Assembly (NCBI GenBank): GCA_002104905.1
Contig: MCFE01000171.1
Span: 62,001 to 126,000 of the forward strand
Direction: 5' to 3'
Origin: Basidiobolus meristosporus CBS 931.73
Lineage: Eukaryota > Basidiobolomycota > Basidiobolomycetes > Basidiobolales > Basidiobolaceae
Length of the DNA stretch: 64,000 nucleotides
Positions 1 to 10,634 of the stretch are shown in pieces. The notes beneath the pieces were generated by a model that saw only the letters and a program-made list of their open reading frames with translations, made no database searches and was not told where the DNA came from. Position numbers and translations under genes: made by a program. Every line of letters begins with the position of its first letter. The first letter of the stretch is position 1.

Positions 1-233
1 ATTTGACCATTTTGGATCAAAAAAATAAAACGAATGTTTACTAAAATACGATTGCCATTCAGTGGAGAAAACAAATAGTAAGTATCAATCAATCGATCAA
101 CAACGTTGAACTTACTATATTGTGAGCTAGACCACTGCCTGTAACCGCTATTTCGAACACTCCTGACACACTTTGAAATAAAAGTTTGTCTCTTGGCCGC
201 CTTTGTATTTACTTATTTCGTACAAAAACATCA

Positions 234-2171
234 ATGGGGTATTGTGCCAGTTGTGGAGAGCTTCAGTTTACTAACAGATGTAATAAATGCGGCGGTAGAG
301 TTGCTGGTATCTTGATTTTTCCTATTCTTCCTCTTCAGATTACGTTTACTGAGCACTTCCTCTTCCCTTTCCTTTCTCGATGATGTAGTTTCTTCGGCTT
401 TCGGGAGAAATGAAGATTCGCACGATCGTTGGTCCGAAAAGTACTGGAGCAAGAGATATTTCCCATTCCTAACCATTTCCACTCATGCATTGCTGTTTTA
501 TCTAGATACCTAAATAGAGGCTTAGAGCGTTCTGGCTCTAAACGAATCTTCAACAACAGTCAAAGAATAAGAACCGGCTCTCCTAGTGTTGATAGGCAGG
601 GCGCGCTCTCACCTACTCTTGAGACTGCTCCCAAGCCCCTACCTCCTAGACCTGGATCAGCTGGAGCCGGTTCTAGAAACACTACTCCCTCCCCAAATCC
701 GGACAGTTCGCTTGAGACCACCAGTACCGAACCAGATGCCACTGAAACTAGCGCCCAAGATAAACGTCGATCCTTCAACACTACCTTCTTGTCTAGACAC
801 ACCCCTTCTCCTACACCGGGTAGTCGCCCACCTAGTGTAATTTTCAACTTCTCCAAAAAGGCCCCTAGCGATTTGTCCAGAAGCAAAACCTTAATGTCGG
901 CAACCTACAAAGATGGGGCCAATATAAGACGAAGCCAGACATCGGCCGCCTCCACAGAGCCTAATATCGAAAAACTTAGAAGCGATAAAAGGAGCAGCTA
1001 TAATCCCCCTTCTTCTCCCGGTCTAAATAGAAATGCCACTATTGCCAGTAGACCCGCTTCTGCTATATATGGGTCATCCTCGAAAGGATCCTCCTTGAGT
1101 GTGAAACCTCCGTATATTCCCTCCACCCCGAAGGCCTTTTCTCAAACGGCAGAACCCAATAGTGATGTAGCCGATATACCAGTGCCGGCTCCTGTCTCTG
1201 AAATCACAAAGAGTGAACCACCGGCCGAAGAATTGAAGGCGGAGCCAGACGCCGAAGCGGCACCAAGTAAGACGGGCCTGCCTATCGCAGAGGTGCCAGC
1301 TTCAAAGCCGCAGTCCTCAACATCGACTCAACCGCAGGTAGATACACTCAAGAGTGAACTCAAGTACCAAACTGGTGCCAGTGGTGTTCCCGAAAGCAAT
1401 GACGTTGAGCGTCGTAAACCGTTGCCTCAACCTCCTGCCAAAGGACCTGGCAAGGGAAGAATCTGCTTCAAGTGCAACAATCTCCTGGGGACTTCATGGT
1501 ATACACTTCCTGATGGTAGAAGCATACACCCCGACTGTTGCGTTTGTGAAGGATGCTCTAAACCATTCGAGGACGGCATTTACATCAGCGTAAATGGGAA
1601 ATTGTACCACGAGGCTTGCATACCAAGGAAAGCCTCCACCAAATCGACCAGTGAATACAGTTGCAAGAGGTGCGAACAAGATATTCATGGCTCTTGGATC
1701 ACCCTATCTGACGGCTCGAAGTATCATCCACACTGTTTCCGTTGCGAAGGCTGCGATCTAGTCATTGATGACGGAGTTTTCATCAGCAGAAATGGCAAGC
1801 CTTACCATGAGCAGGTAGGGATGTGGTGTGATCTACAGAAAGGGTACAACTTCTAACGGTATTATGAATCTAGTGTGTTCAACGACCCAAGTGTGTTTCA
1901 TGCGGGCTAGACATCCGAGGTGGCTATATCACTTATCGTGAGCAGAGGTATCATACACAGGTAAGTGCCAAGAACAAATGGCCGGATCCACGATGGTTGC
2001 ACTAACATACGTAAATCACAGTGTTTCAAGTGTACAGGCTGTCAGAAGGTGATTGGAGAGACTCCATTTGGTCAAATCAAATCGGAGCCTTATTGCGAAC
2101 CGTGCCTGACAGACTTCATGTCACGACGTACGAAGGAGCTGAACCTGCGAACACAGAATTTGAACTTGTAA
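234..2171 (+). CDS. LIM-domain protein, paxillin-like, three LIM domains
   Basis: Probable cytoskeletal or polarity adaptor; LIM domains bind zinc and mediate protein contacts. A long Ser/Pro-rich, low-complexity N-terminal half leads to three consecutive LIM domains. LIM1 starts near base 1460 (CFKC, then HPDCC and CEGC), LIM2 near 1660 (CKRC, HCFRC), and LIM3 is spread over the last exons. Exons seen directly: up to 1814, 1874-1960 and 2022-2171; the last intron has CTAAC 15 bases before its acceptor. The chosen start at 234 lies in a small upstream exon encoding a C-x2-C...C-x2-C-GG zinc-ribbon-like start (MGYCASC, then CNKCGG), a pattern I recall at the start of fungal LIM proteins. The donor (307, or 295) fits, but the matching acceptor between 338 and 526 is not resolved, so the N-terminal junction is uncertain. 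AATAAA-like signal near 2357. Confidence 0.82.
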
Positions 2172-2656
2172 CGAACCTGCACCGCGCTAACCACTCCCCA
2201 TCGCATCACTTCTACCCCCTCCACCCGCCATTCTCAGACCTACAGCATTGGAATGTTAGATTTGACTCGGACGCAAGCGACCCAACCCACCCTCTCCTTA
2301 TAAATAACCCTTCAGCCTTCACTTGGGTTATATGTATACCCGCTACTTCGAAGCAATAAATCATTGAAATAAGTAACCCTAAGCCTAATCAGGGAGCAGT
2401 AGAAATCCCCACGCGTGCAGAGTCTATCCCTAAATATGGGAATATGGCTGACGCTATACCGTGATACAAGAAGATGCTTGTTTTCTTTTAGCTTTTCTTA
2501 GAAATCTTTTAATATCCCCGCATAGCATAGAATAAGCACAGTTAACCTGATTCTGCTTCCGGAATTTCCATGTCTGACTGACACGGGATGTGCAGGCCTA
2601 TATAACGCGAGGACGGATTCGCCTCAGCCAAGAGCTCACTCCTCTTTTTACACCTA

Positions 2657-3460
2657 ATGGGTCAAAAATCCAGCAAGCTAAGCGCCTCACAACTGGCGGG
2701 TCTAGCCAGCACCACCTACTGTAAGTATTTGTTGGCTCCCTCGCATCGATTGTCACTCACCCCACCTTACATCCAGTCAACAAACGGGAACTGCAGCGCT
2801 GGTAAGAACGGCATCCATCATTTTTCTCCCACTTGGCTAATCTTGGTTCCTCCACCCTCAAGGCACAAAGATTTCCTCAAGAGCTATCCATCCGGGGGCT
2901 TGGACGAGGATTCCTTCAAGCAGATATACAAGCAATACTTCCCCTTCGGGGACCCGACCCTCTTTGCGGAGTACATCTTCAAGGTATACGACACAAACCG
3001 GAATGGGATCATTGATTTCGAGGAATATATCTACGCACTATCCATCACCTCCCGCGGAAAAACGGATGAGCGGCTAGATTGTAAGTTGCACATGATCAGC
3101 CCATTCTCACCGATTGTTCCTAATGTGCCGACGTAGGGGCATTCCAGCTCTACGACATTAACAAGGACGGAGTGGTCACCTACGAAGAGATGCTGGGCAT
3201 CGTCCACGCCATCTACAAGATGGTGGGTAAGTTGGTCAGGCTCCCCGACGATGTCAACACCCCGGAGAAACGGGTGGATAAGATCTTCGCGACGATGGAT
3301 CTGGTTTGTGGTTGACCTGTATTCGTTCCCCACGCATGCACCTAACCAATTCCCACCTCAGGATCACGACGGCGTGTTGACCATGGAGGAGTTCAAGAAT
3401 GGCTCCAAAATGGATCCTTCCATCATGCACGCCTTATCCTTGTACGAAGGAGTGGTGTAA
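2657..3460 (+). CDS. NCS1: Neuronal calcium sensor 1 / frequenin
   Basis: EF-hand calcium sensor; in yeasts it activates the phosphatidylinositol 4-kinase Pik1 at Golgi and plasma membrane. Five exons: 2657-2720, 2777-2801, 2863-3080, 3137-3303, 3362-3460, with four GT-AG introns of 56-61 bp (last one with CTAAC). The spliced product is 190 residues, the usual NCS-1 length, and keeps family blocks without gaps ([28 protein letters not shown]). It begins MGQKSSKL, giving Gly2 for N-myristoylation. EF2 ([12 protein letters not shown]), EF3 ([12 protein letters not shown]) and EF4 ([10 protein letters not shown]) look calcium competent; EF1 is the degenerate, non-binding hand typical of the family. 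AATAAA lies 20 bases after the stop. Start and splice sites are well fixed by homology. Confidence 0.96.
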
Positions 3461-3722
3461 TCGACCCATCGACCTTAATCTAATAAACTGGTGGCATCAT
3501 GTCATTTATTTAAGGATATCTGGGTGGAATATTAATACAGGGAGCTCGCGGGGTGTGGTTGCGATCTGATGAGCGTCTGTTTCTTCTTATTTATTGAAAG
3601 AGCAAATGAGAGGAGAAAGTATTATATAAAGAGAAGATGGGAAAATGTCAGAGATACAAGTATCGAAACGCTAGAAATGGACAGAAATATGGAGAAAAGG
3701 AAGTCTAAAAGTAGCGACACTT

Positions 3723-4973
3723 TTACATGGCAGGTGCCTCCTCACCGTTGGGGGCCACAGAGTTGATACGCTTTTCCTTTTCAGCTTCTAATTGACTGTA
3801 CAGCAAAAACAAGGCCTTCTCGTTGGATTCTGGCGTGCCGATAATGGTAAACATCCTTTCGCCTGTCTCGTTGTGAGGAACCTTGGCAATGCTAATTCTG
3901 GAGCCAGAGAGACGGCGGATTTCGGAGATCTTCGACCCGCCTTTGCCAATGATGCAGCCAACCATATCACTGGGAATGGAGATTTGTTGGGTGGTCAGGT
4001 TGACATTGTTGGGGAAGGATGGGTGGCTGTTGGGCATGTGGGTATCATTGGTATTACGGCCATCGGCTAAGGGGTGGCTGAAGTCGGTACCATTCCCAGT
4101 TCTAGTATATTCACGTCTAGCGCCATGATCGGGATGGCGGCCGTAGCTGGTGTTTAGTCTAACGGCAGGGTTATATAGCACAGTGCCAACACCGCGCTCC
4201 CAGTCCTCAATCAAGCACTTGCCGATTTCCCAGACGGCAACCTTGATGGCTTCCACGGATCCCTGTACCTCCACAATTCTCTCAGTACTCTGTGGGAGCA
4301 TCTCCTTGGAGGCCACCATGCGAACCCCAGAGATGTCTTGGATTTGCTTGATCTTGATACCTTGGCGGCCGATAATGGTGCCCATCAGGTTGTGAGATAT
4401 CAACAGACGAATGGATGCCGAGCCTGTCGCGGTGGGCTTGACGGGAGACACGGGGGTGGTTGGAGGGCTGGTGGTGATTGGGTTTTCCAACATGGTTTGG
4501 GCGATCATGGAGTATGCTTGAGCAACACCGTCAAGAGAACCAGTGACAGACAAAACTCTGTCGTGAACACCTTGAACAACTTTGGAGACACCGGCCTTGA
4601 CTCCAGTAATCTCTCTCAACTCGGCTACATTCTTACCAGCTTTGCCGATGATAACTCCGGCCTCTTTGGTTGAGACCAAAGCTCTGAGGGTAAGTTGGGA
4701 ATCAACCACCTTGACGCCATTTTCCTCGGTGCCAGGGTTTTCGGAAGAAGTGGCTGAGACTGGTTTTTCAGGAAGGTTGAAAGGGGTATGCTTCTCAAAG
4801 AGAGATTGGGAGGCACCACTGCTGGAGAGTGGGCTGCCTTCAGGTTTGGGTTCCTCGTTCGAAGAATACTGATGACGGTTCAAAGGGTCAATGCTGAGTC
4901 TGGCAAAGCGAGCGACTGCTTCATTAGGGTTGAAGTTTTCGTGATAAGACATTACGTTGGTAGGATTGGACAT
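3723..4973 (-). CDS. Triple KH-domain RNA-binding protein (PCBP / Rnc1 / Hek2 type)
   Basis: Poly(C)-type RNA-binding protein, likely acting on mRNA stability, localisation or translation. Single exon, 416 residues from the ATG at 4973; a second in-frame ATG at 4952 is an alternative start. Three KH domains at about residues 94-160, 186-253 and 327-395, each with an intact GxxG loop (GKAG, GRQG, GKGG). The spacing, with two KH domains close together and a third after a linker of about 70 residues, is that of PCBP/hnRNP K proteins and fission-yeast Rnc1. The linker is rich in Asn, His and Gly and probably disordered. It is divergent from the NSRP1-like gene across about 500 bp. Target RNAs cannot be told from sequence. 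Confidence 0.92.
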   Translation of the reverse strand: MSNPTNVMSYHENFNPNEAVARFARLSIDPLNRHQYSSNEEPKPEGSPLSSSGASQSLFEKHTPFNLPEKPVSATSSENPGTEENGVKVVDSQLTLRALVSTKEAGVIIGKAGKNVAELREITGVKAGVSKVVQGVHDRVLSVTGSLDGVAQAYSMIAQTMLENPITTSPPTTPVSPVKPTATGSASIRLLISHNLMGTIIGRQGIKIKQIQDISGVRMVASKEMLPQSTERIVEVQGSVEAIKVAVWEIGKCLIEDWERGVGTVLYNPAVRLNTSYGRHPDHGARREYTRTGNGTDFSHPLADGRNTNDTHMPNSHPSFPNNVNLTTQQISIPSDMVGCIIGKGGSKISEIRRLSGSRISIAKVPHNETGERMFTIIGTPESNEKALFLLYSQLEAEKEKRINSVAPNGEEAPAM

Positions 4974-5474
4974 CAAGAAACAATGGAAAGGTTAAATAAG
5001 ACAGCTGAATTAGGGGAGTTGTCGTTAAATTTGAGAGGGCAGCGTGTCTAATTTCGGGAAGAGGGGAGGAGATGAGAAACGAAGACTCGAATGCAAATAG
5101 TAGACTATTCGTCGAGGAGGTGTTCTGTAACGAGGAATAGAAGAGTGGAACTCAACCAGGTTCGAAAAAAAGGGGAAGAGAGACTAAATTAAACGACTTC
5201 CATAGAAAAGAAAATGATTCTCCATCATTTTCACTTTTTTTTCTTTTTTTTTTCCTGATTTTACGTTTTCCTAGCAGCGGGCAATCTGCTCTATTCCATC
5301 ACTATAATGACTCATAGTCATTGGTCTGAATGCGGGTCATACTTGAGCTATTGGATGAATATCATCGCATTATTGCGGCTTGCTTGCATGTAGTCAATGG
5401 AATTTACTTGATGATTCAGATGACAAATCTGGTGGCGACAATACGAAGCAGGCTCTTATACTTAAGTGAACATC
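4974..5474. promoter_or_regulatory. Shared divergent promoter, KH protein / NSRP1-like
   Basis: About 500 bp between two divergent start codons, so it must hold both 5' UTRs and promoters. It contains a long T-rich tract near 5230-5255, as is common in fungal promoters. No clear TATA box or known factor site was identified. Confidence 0.4.
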
Positions 5475-6773
5475 ATGAATAAATTCAAGGCCGTAGAAAA
5501 GAAGCCGTTACAGTACGGTCTAAATATCCAGTCCAAGAAGCCGAAAAACCCCATCAAAACTTCCATATTCAACAACGACGAGGATGACGAGGAGGTCCCC
5601 GCCTCGAGCGTATCGGTCACAAACAAAGAATTGGCTAGAAATTTTTCCTTCGAAAGTAAGAAGACGAAGAAGCAACAAGAGGAGGCATTAGAGATAGACT
5701 CGTCTGTATTCGACTATGACGGTGTATATGACGAGATGAAGGGTGTAGAGCGCAGACGACAGGAGCAAATTCGGGGGAAACAAGGAAATGATGCTAAGAA
5801 GGTACATCTTTACATGCAGAGTTCTAGACTCCTGAATTTAAGCTGACGTGTTGTCCTCAAGCCAAGGTACATCGAGGGTCTTTTACGTAGTGCGGAGATC
5901 CGGAAGAAAGATCTCCTTCGTGCAGAGGAACGTATGATTCAGCACGAGCGTGAAACCGAGGGTGATGAATTTGCAGACAAGGAAAAATTCGTGACAAGCG
6001 CGTACGTGCTCGATTCTTCGTGACGTGTTGTATTTCAGGTGACTGACCCCAGGTTTTGATTTTATAGTTACAAGCAGCAGCAAGAAGAGATGAGGAAATG
6101 GGAGGAAGAGGAGCGGAGGCGTGCCGGTAAGTGAAAACCAGTGGAACATCTATTTCGGCAAACATCACTCATTTATATATCGATAGCTGAAGAAGACATC
6201 ACAGCGAAGAAAGACCTCACTGGATTCTATCGGAATCTATTAAACAAGACCACGGCTAGTCGCGAAGAGGCCATTAAGGCGAGTTTGGACCATAATGAAA
6301 AGCCCAAATCGTCAAGCAAAGAAAATGTCGAGGAGGAAGGCGCCGATGAAGCCTCGAAGGAGATAGCCGAGGCAATTGCTAGCGGAAAAAACATCACACT
6401 CAACGATGACAATCAAATCGTCGATAAACGTCAACTTCTATCCGCTGGCTTAAATGTAAATCCCAAAGTCAAGAAGGCATCGAGAGAGGAGCATGCTCGC
6501 GACCGGAGATACAGTGATAGACGTGGGGATGAGCGCCATCGTAACTCGAAGGGCCATCGTAGTGGACGTCACGAGGATGAGAGATCGCGTCTTTCTAGAG
6601 AAATCGAGGAACAAATTCGACAATCGGAGCTTAGAAAGAAGGAGCAAGAGCAGGCTAAGGTGGAGGCAATCACCGCTAAAATGGCGCGATCCTCATCGGA
6701 ACAGACCATCTCTGATGCCAAAGCCAGATACCTGGCTCGTAAGGCGGCAGCAAAGAACAAGCGTGAGGACTAG
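5475..6773 (+). CDS. NSRP1-like nuclear speckle splicing regulator (CCDC55 family)
   Basis: Homologue of nuclear speckle splicing regulatory protein 1, a coiled-coil protein tied to alternative splicing. Four exons: 5475-5801, 5862-6001, 6068-6126, 6187-6773. All three introns are GT-AG and splicing restores the family signature: SAEIRKK, then DKEKFVTSAYK, then DLTGFYRNLL. The N-terminus (KKPLQYGLN) and the acidic stretch that follows also match the family. The C-terminal half is charged, with Lys/Arg/Asp/Glu/Ser stretches and HR-rich repeats, probably helical or disordered and nuclear. The ATG at 5475 was chosen because it begins the conserved N-terminus. The product is about 370 residues, shorter than animal forms, which carry longer RS-rich tails. 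Confidence 0.88.
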
Positions 6774-7012
6774 TATCTTGGTGTAGAGCTACTATAATAA
6801 ATAATAGAATTCTGGTTACCACGTGTGGCATTCCTTTGTTTCGCAACATCAATCCGCAACATCGTACCTACCATCAAGTGGCTCGTCATTTGTACGCCGT
6901 TTCACAGAATTTTTTGTTGTCTTAGACCCTATCCTGAAATAGCTACTATTTCCCACTCAAATTTTGTTGAAGAGGCCAATCTCCTGTTGTGACCAAGTTG
7001 ACAAGCTACAAC

Positions 7013-7732
7013 ATGACCGACAACAGCGCCAAGATACCTGCTGATTTAACTTTAACTTCTCCACGCCTTATACTCCGTATGCCTCTGGAGAAGGATGAAG
7101 AGGCGATTCGCGAGATAATATCCCATCCCCGTACCATGAAATACCTCCGTTTTATGTCTCATGAGCCTGATGGTTGGACCATCCCCGAGGTACGTGAACG
7201 CCTTAGAAACCAGATAGAAGAGCAATCCCGTTCCGTGCGAGCTACTTTTCACCTCCTTGAGCGCAGCCAGCCCATCGAGCCCGAGACCGACCCCGCTGAC
7301 ACGGATGGGCTTAAAGTACTGAAGGTGTTCGAAAATCTGGAAGATACTCGAGACAACCAGAACCTCATTGGATTCGGTGGCTTGAACTTTGTGAATTACA
7401 AGGACATGGAGACATGTATGGGCATTATCCTTCACTACCCTTTTCAGGGTAAAGGATACGCGACCGAAGTGCTCTACTTGACGTTGTGGTATGCCTTCGA
7501 GGTGCTGCACATGCACCGAATGCTCGTTCAAACCACTGAGCCGAACGAAGGTATGCGGGGCTGGATGGAGAAGCTCTGTGGGGTGTCGGTGGAAAGTGTA
7601 CGCCGAGAATGCATCCGGTTGAACGAAAGCACCTGGGTGAACTCTTGGGACTACTCGATACTGGAAAACGAATGGAGGGATTTGGTGAAGCCTCGCATTG
7701 AGAAGAAACTGGGTTGGAAAGCATCAGCATGA
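7013..7732 (+). CDS. GNAT-family N-acetyltransferase (RimJ/RimL-like)
   Basis: Single-exon, 239-residue acetyl-CoA-dependent acyltransferase of the Acetyltransf_3 group. The N-terminus has the family's strand pattern (SPRLILRMPLEKDEEAI). The central part has IGFGGLNFV followed by the acetyl-CoA pyrophosphate loop QGKGYATEVL, and then the helix and strand that close motif A and B (LHMHRMLVQTTEPN...). Such fungal proteins often act on small amines or protein N-termini, but no feature identifies the substrate. The ATG at 7013 opens the conserved domain at the expected distance. The gene converges on pacC with a 242-bp gap. Confidence 0.85.
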   Translation: MTDNSAKIPADLTLTSPRLILRMPLEKDEEAIREIISHPRTMKYLRFMSHEPDGWTIPEVRERLRNQIEEQSRSVRATFHLLERSQPIEPETDPADTDGLKVLKVFENLEDTRDNQNLIGFGGLNFVNYKDMETCMGIILHYPFQGKGYATEVLYLTLWYAFEVLHMHRMLVQTTEPNEGMRGWMEKLCGVSVESVRRECIRLNESTWVNSWDYSILENEWRDLVKPRIEKKLGWKASA

Positions 7733-7974
7733 AACCATTTTAATGTTAATTCAAAAGAATAAAAGAATACATGTAGGTAATTAATTACAATGTGGGGCAT
7801 TTCGGGAGAGTTTAGGGTCGTAGCAAATTGATGATGTGCAGCAAGATTCGTACAGTGATGCGTCCAAGTGGTTTAGCAGATACTTGCTGAATTGCAACCA
7901 GAGTGGCAAAAATAATGTAAAATTACAATTCGACGGACGGGGATAGCATTTGGTTGTGTGGGTTCGTCGTTGCA

Positions 7975-10033
7975 TTATGCGGATTTTCCACCGAGACGAA
8001 TGGCTTCCAATCTAGCCTGAAGCTTCTCCATAAGGTCCGAGGAGTCTTCGTCGTCAATGGGTTGCTTGGCACTTGCGGCGCTTTGTACATGTGGTTTGGA
8101 GTTCTCGTTACCAGTAGCTTTGAGCTTTTGAATGATCATATCAACCAACTTGAAGTGGCTGGCCTTCTTTTGATCAGCTGCCGACAGCTTCTGGTTGCGA
8201 GGAATCGACTCTGCTCTATCTTTGTTGGCCACGCTTTGCGAACGGCTTTCGTGGATAGTGGCGCTGCGTTGATCGCTGCCGGAATTGACTGGTGGTACGC
8301 GAGTGGTTTGCTCTTCCTCAGGTGTCTTCGATGGCGCTTTGCTGGCTTTGGAGTCCGATGGTCGGCGTTTTTCTCCAGGTGCACTCATTTGCGAAAGCAT
8401 TGAGATCGCGGTGTAGTTAGGCAAGTTGGAATCAAGTCTAGGCACACTTGCTTCAAACTGGCGATTAACACTACTCTTCCGGGCGTGCGACATTGCTGGA
8501 TGGACATATGGTTGCTCCAGCGATGACACCTGCTCTAGTGTTGAGCTATAGAGTGGCTGAGAGCTTGGATCAAGATAAGGATAAAGCATATTGGAGGCGT
8601 TGTCCACGGAAACGGCGTTGATGTTGTTGCAAGCCTGCATGTTGAAAATAAGCTCGCTCTGTTGGGAGACTTGCATGTCAGTAAAGTAGGCGTTGGATGG
8701 ACCAAGCTCCTCAGGTAGCTGCATGATATTGAAATCAGCACATGCGCCCATATTTTGGCCAAAGGCATCGGTGGATGGATAGAGAGGGGCTGGGTAGAGA
8801 TTGTCTACATATGGAACAGAGAATTGTCCGTCGAGAGGCGATTGATCAAAGGTGAAATCAACGGGTGCTTGTTGCGCGGGAGAAACATCAGGGAGATTGA
8901 TGTTCGTCACACTATTCATGGGCTCTGGGTTCAGGAAATCCAACGAAAAGTCATTGGCCTGGAATTCTGGGTTAAGCGGGGGATTGGCGCCAAGATCAAT
9001 TTGGCCCTTAAGTGCCTCGAAGAAGTCCAGCAGCTGCTCTTTGTCTTGGTCGTTCTGGTGGTTCAGTAGCTCTGTGTTATCATCAAATATAAACCTCCCA
9101 ATGTTGTCCAACATATTTGCCATCCCTAGATAAGAAGGATGAGTTCGAGCTCACAGTCGACACCACCGGACGCCCAACTTACCAGTGTTATATTCAACAG
9201 GAAGCTTTTGCTTTTTCACGTCGTTGAAAAAGTTGTGTACGGCGTGCTCCTCGTGACTTCTCTTCTTGCCAGAGACGGAGATATCTTCGGTGAGCTTGGA
9301 TGGATCCACATAGCCGCTATCTTCAAAGTTAAAGTCATTCCCGGTATTGCTGCTGACGTTTACAAAATCATCCGAAGCTAGCTTCATGATAGGGGTGGTG
9401 AGGTCGAAATTATCGGAGAGTTCCGAATTGGGTGAGAATGCTGTATAAAATAGGCTGGTTAGTGGACAGCAGACAAGCTTAACAGAAAAGTTCAAAGCAT
9501 ACCTGGGACAAGTCCATCACTAGACTCGGGGCCGGTGCTACCTGGCGAGACAGGGACATATCCTGGAGAAGAGCCCATGGAGGAGGCAGAGCTAGTTCTG
9601 CGATGACGAGTGGGCGTTGACTCGGGAAGTTGAAGAGACTGCTTTCGTTCCTCGGGAGACTCGTGGGTTTTCTCGTGCTTTTTCAAGTCCTGGCGGCGCT
9701 TGAAAGCTTTGTCACAGTCCTGGGGAAGTCGAGTTAGCTAAAGATGGACAAAATCACAGGCAGGTGAGAATCTAGGCATACCTTGCAAGGGAAGGGCTTA
9801 AGGGGAACATGAACTCGAATGTGAGAGGTGATGTGATCTCTTTTGACGGTTTTAATGGTGCATTCGCCCCAGTGACACTCTAAACATAGATTGTTTGTGG
9901 ATTTGCGGCCTACGTGCTCCTCGGTTAAATGAGCATATAGGGCTTCTGGATCAGGGTATGTTTTGGAACAATCCTTCCATTTACAGGAAAGGACTTCGGC
10001 GGGTTTTGACTCGGTAGAGTTGGAGTCAGACAT
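7975..10033 (-). CDS. pacC: pH-response transcription factor PacC / Rim101
   Basis: Zinc-finger regulator of alkaline ambient pH response. Four exons on the minus strand: 10033-9782, 9719-9503, 9440-9183, 9125-7975, giving 625 residues, close to the usual PacC length. Three C2H2 fingers occupy residues 1 to about 105, with the hallmark blocks [29 protein letters not shown] and [14 protein letters not shown]. The first exon junction falls inside finger 3. A YPYL tetrapeptide at about residue 424 fits the YPX(L/I) element by which Aspergillus PacC binds PalA, the adaptor for proteolytic activation. The long acidic, Asn/Ser-rich tail matches the inhibitory C-terminal half of the family. Upstream GCCARG self-regulation sites were not systematically searched. 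Confidence 0.94.
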
Positions 10034-10634
10034 GGTGTGGGAAAGGACAGACGTATTCAGAAGGAGAGAACAAGCAAGGTCTTTCTGGCTAAGTCAAGAA
10101 GATATCAATCGCGGGTTAAGAACGGAAATAAGGGAACAAAATGTTTTAGGATATTTAAGTTATACTACTTGTACACAATAAAATCGCTTTCAAGCCAAGA
10201 CCTCACCAATTCCTTGGAAACTTCTGGGAATTATTACTGGTCTTGGCATACAGCCCTAAGTTCAACACAATCCAGTGAGCCAATGGTGTTCGCTAATTCG
10301 ATATCTATTGGTGGATCCAATTAGAAGTCACTCCGCGGATATTATCACAAAGTCTTGGTATGATTCGCCAGATAACGATGTGTGATGGAGGTTGAATAGG
10401 GCCGACTTCAGTGCACCAGCTTCAATTTATTCACCAATTCGATTAAATATATCTTGCCAAGCACAGCATTGCCGTGGCCTGGGACCAGTAGCAAAATTGG
10501 AAAATGAGAGTTGCGTGCGTGCAGCTCATTTCAATCTAATTATAGTTTTAATGACTCATAGGATTCAACTGATTGTTATGCTTATGGGATGCCAAGGAAT
10601 ACAGATACACTAATGCATTGTTGCAGGGTGAGGT

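Noticed and set aside
7954-8403. 149-codon plus-strand frame opposite pacC
   Set aside because: Lies wholly antisense to the pacC last exon; composition follows the opposite strand.
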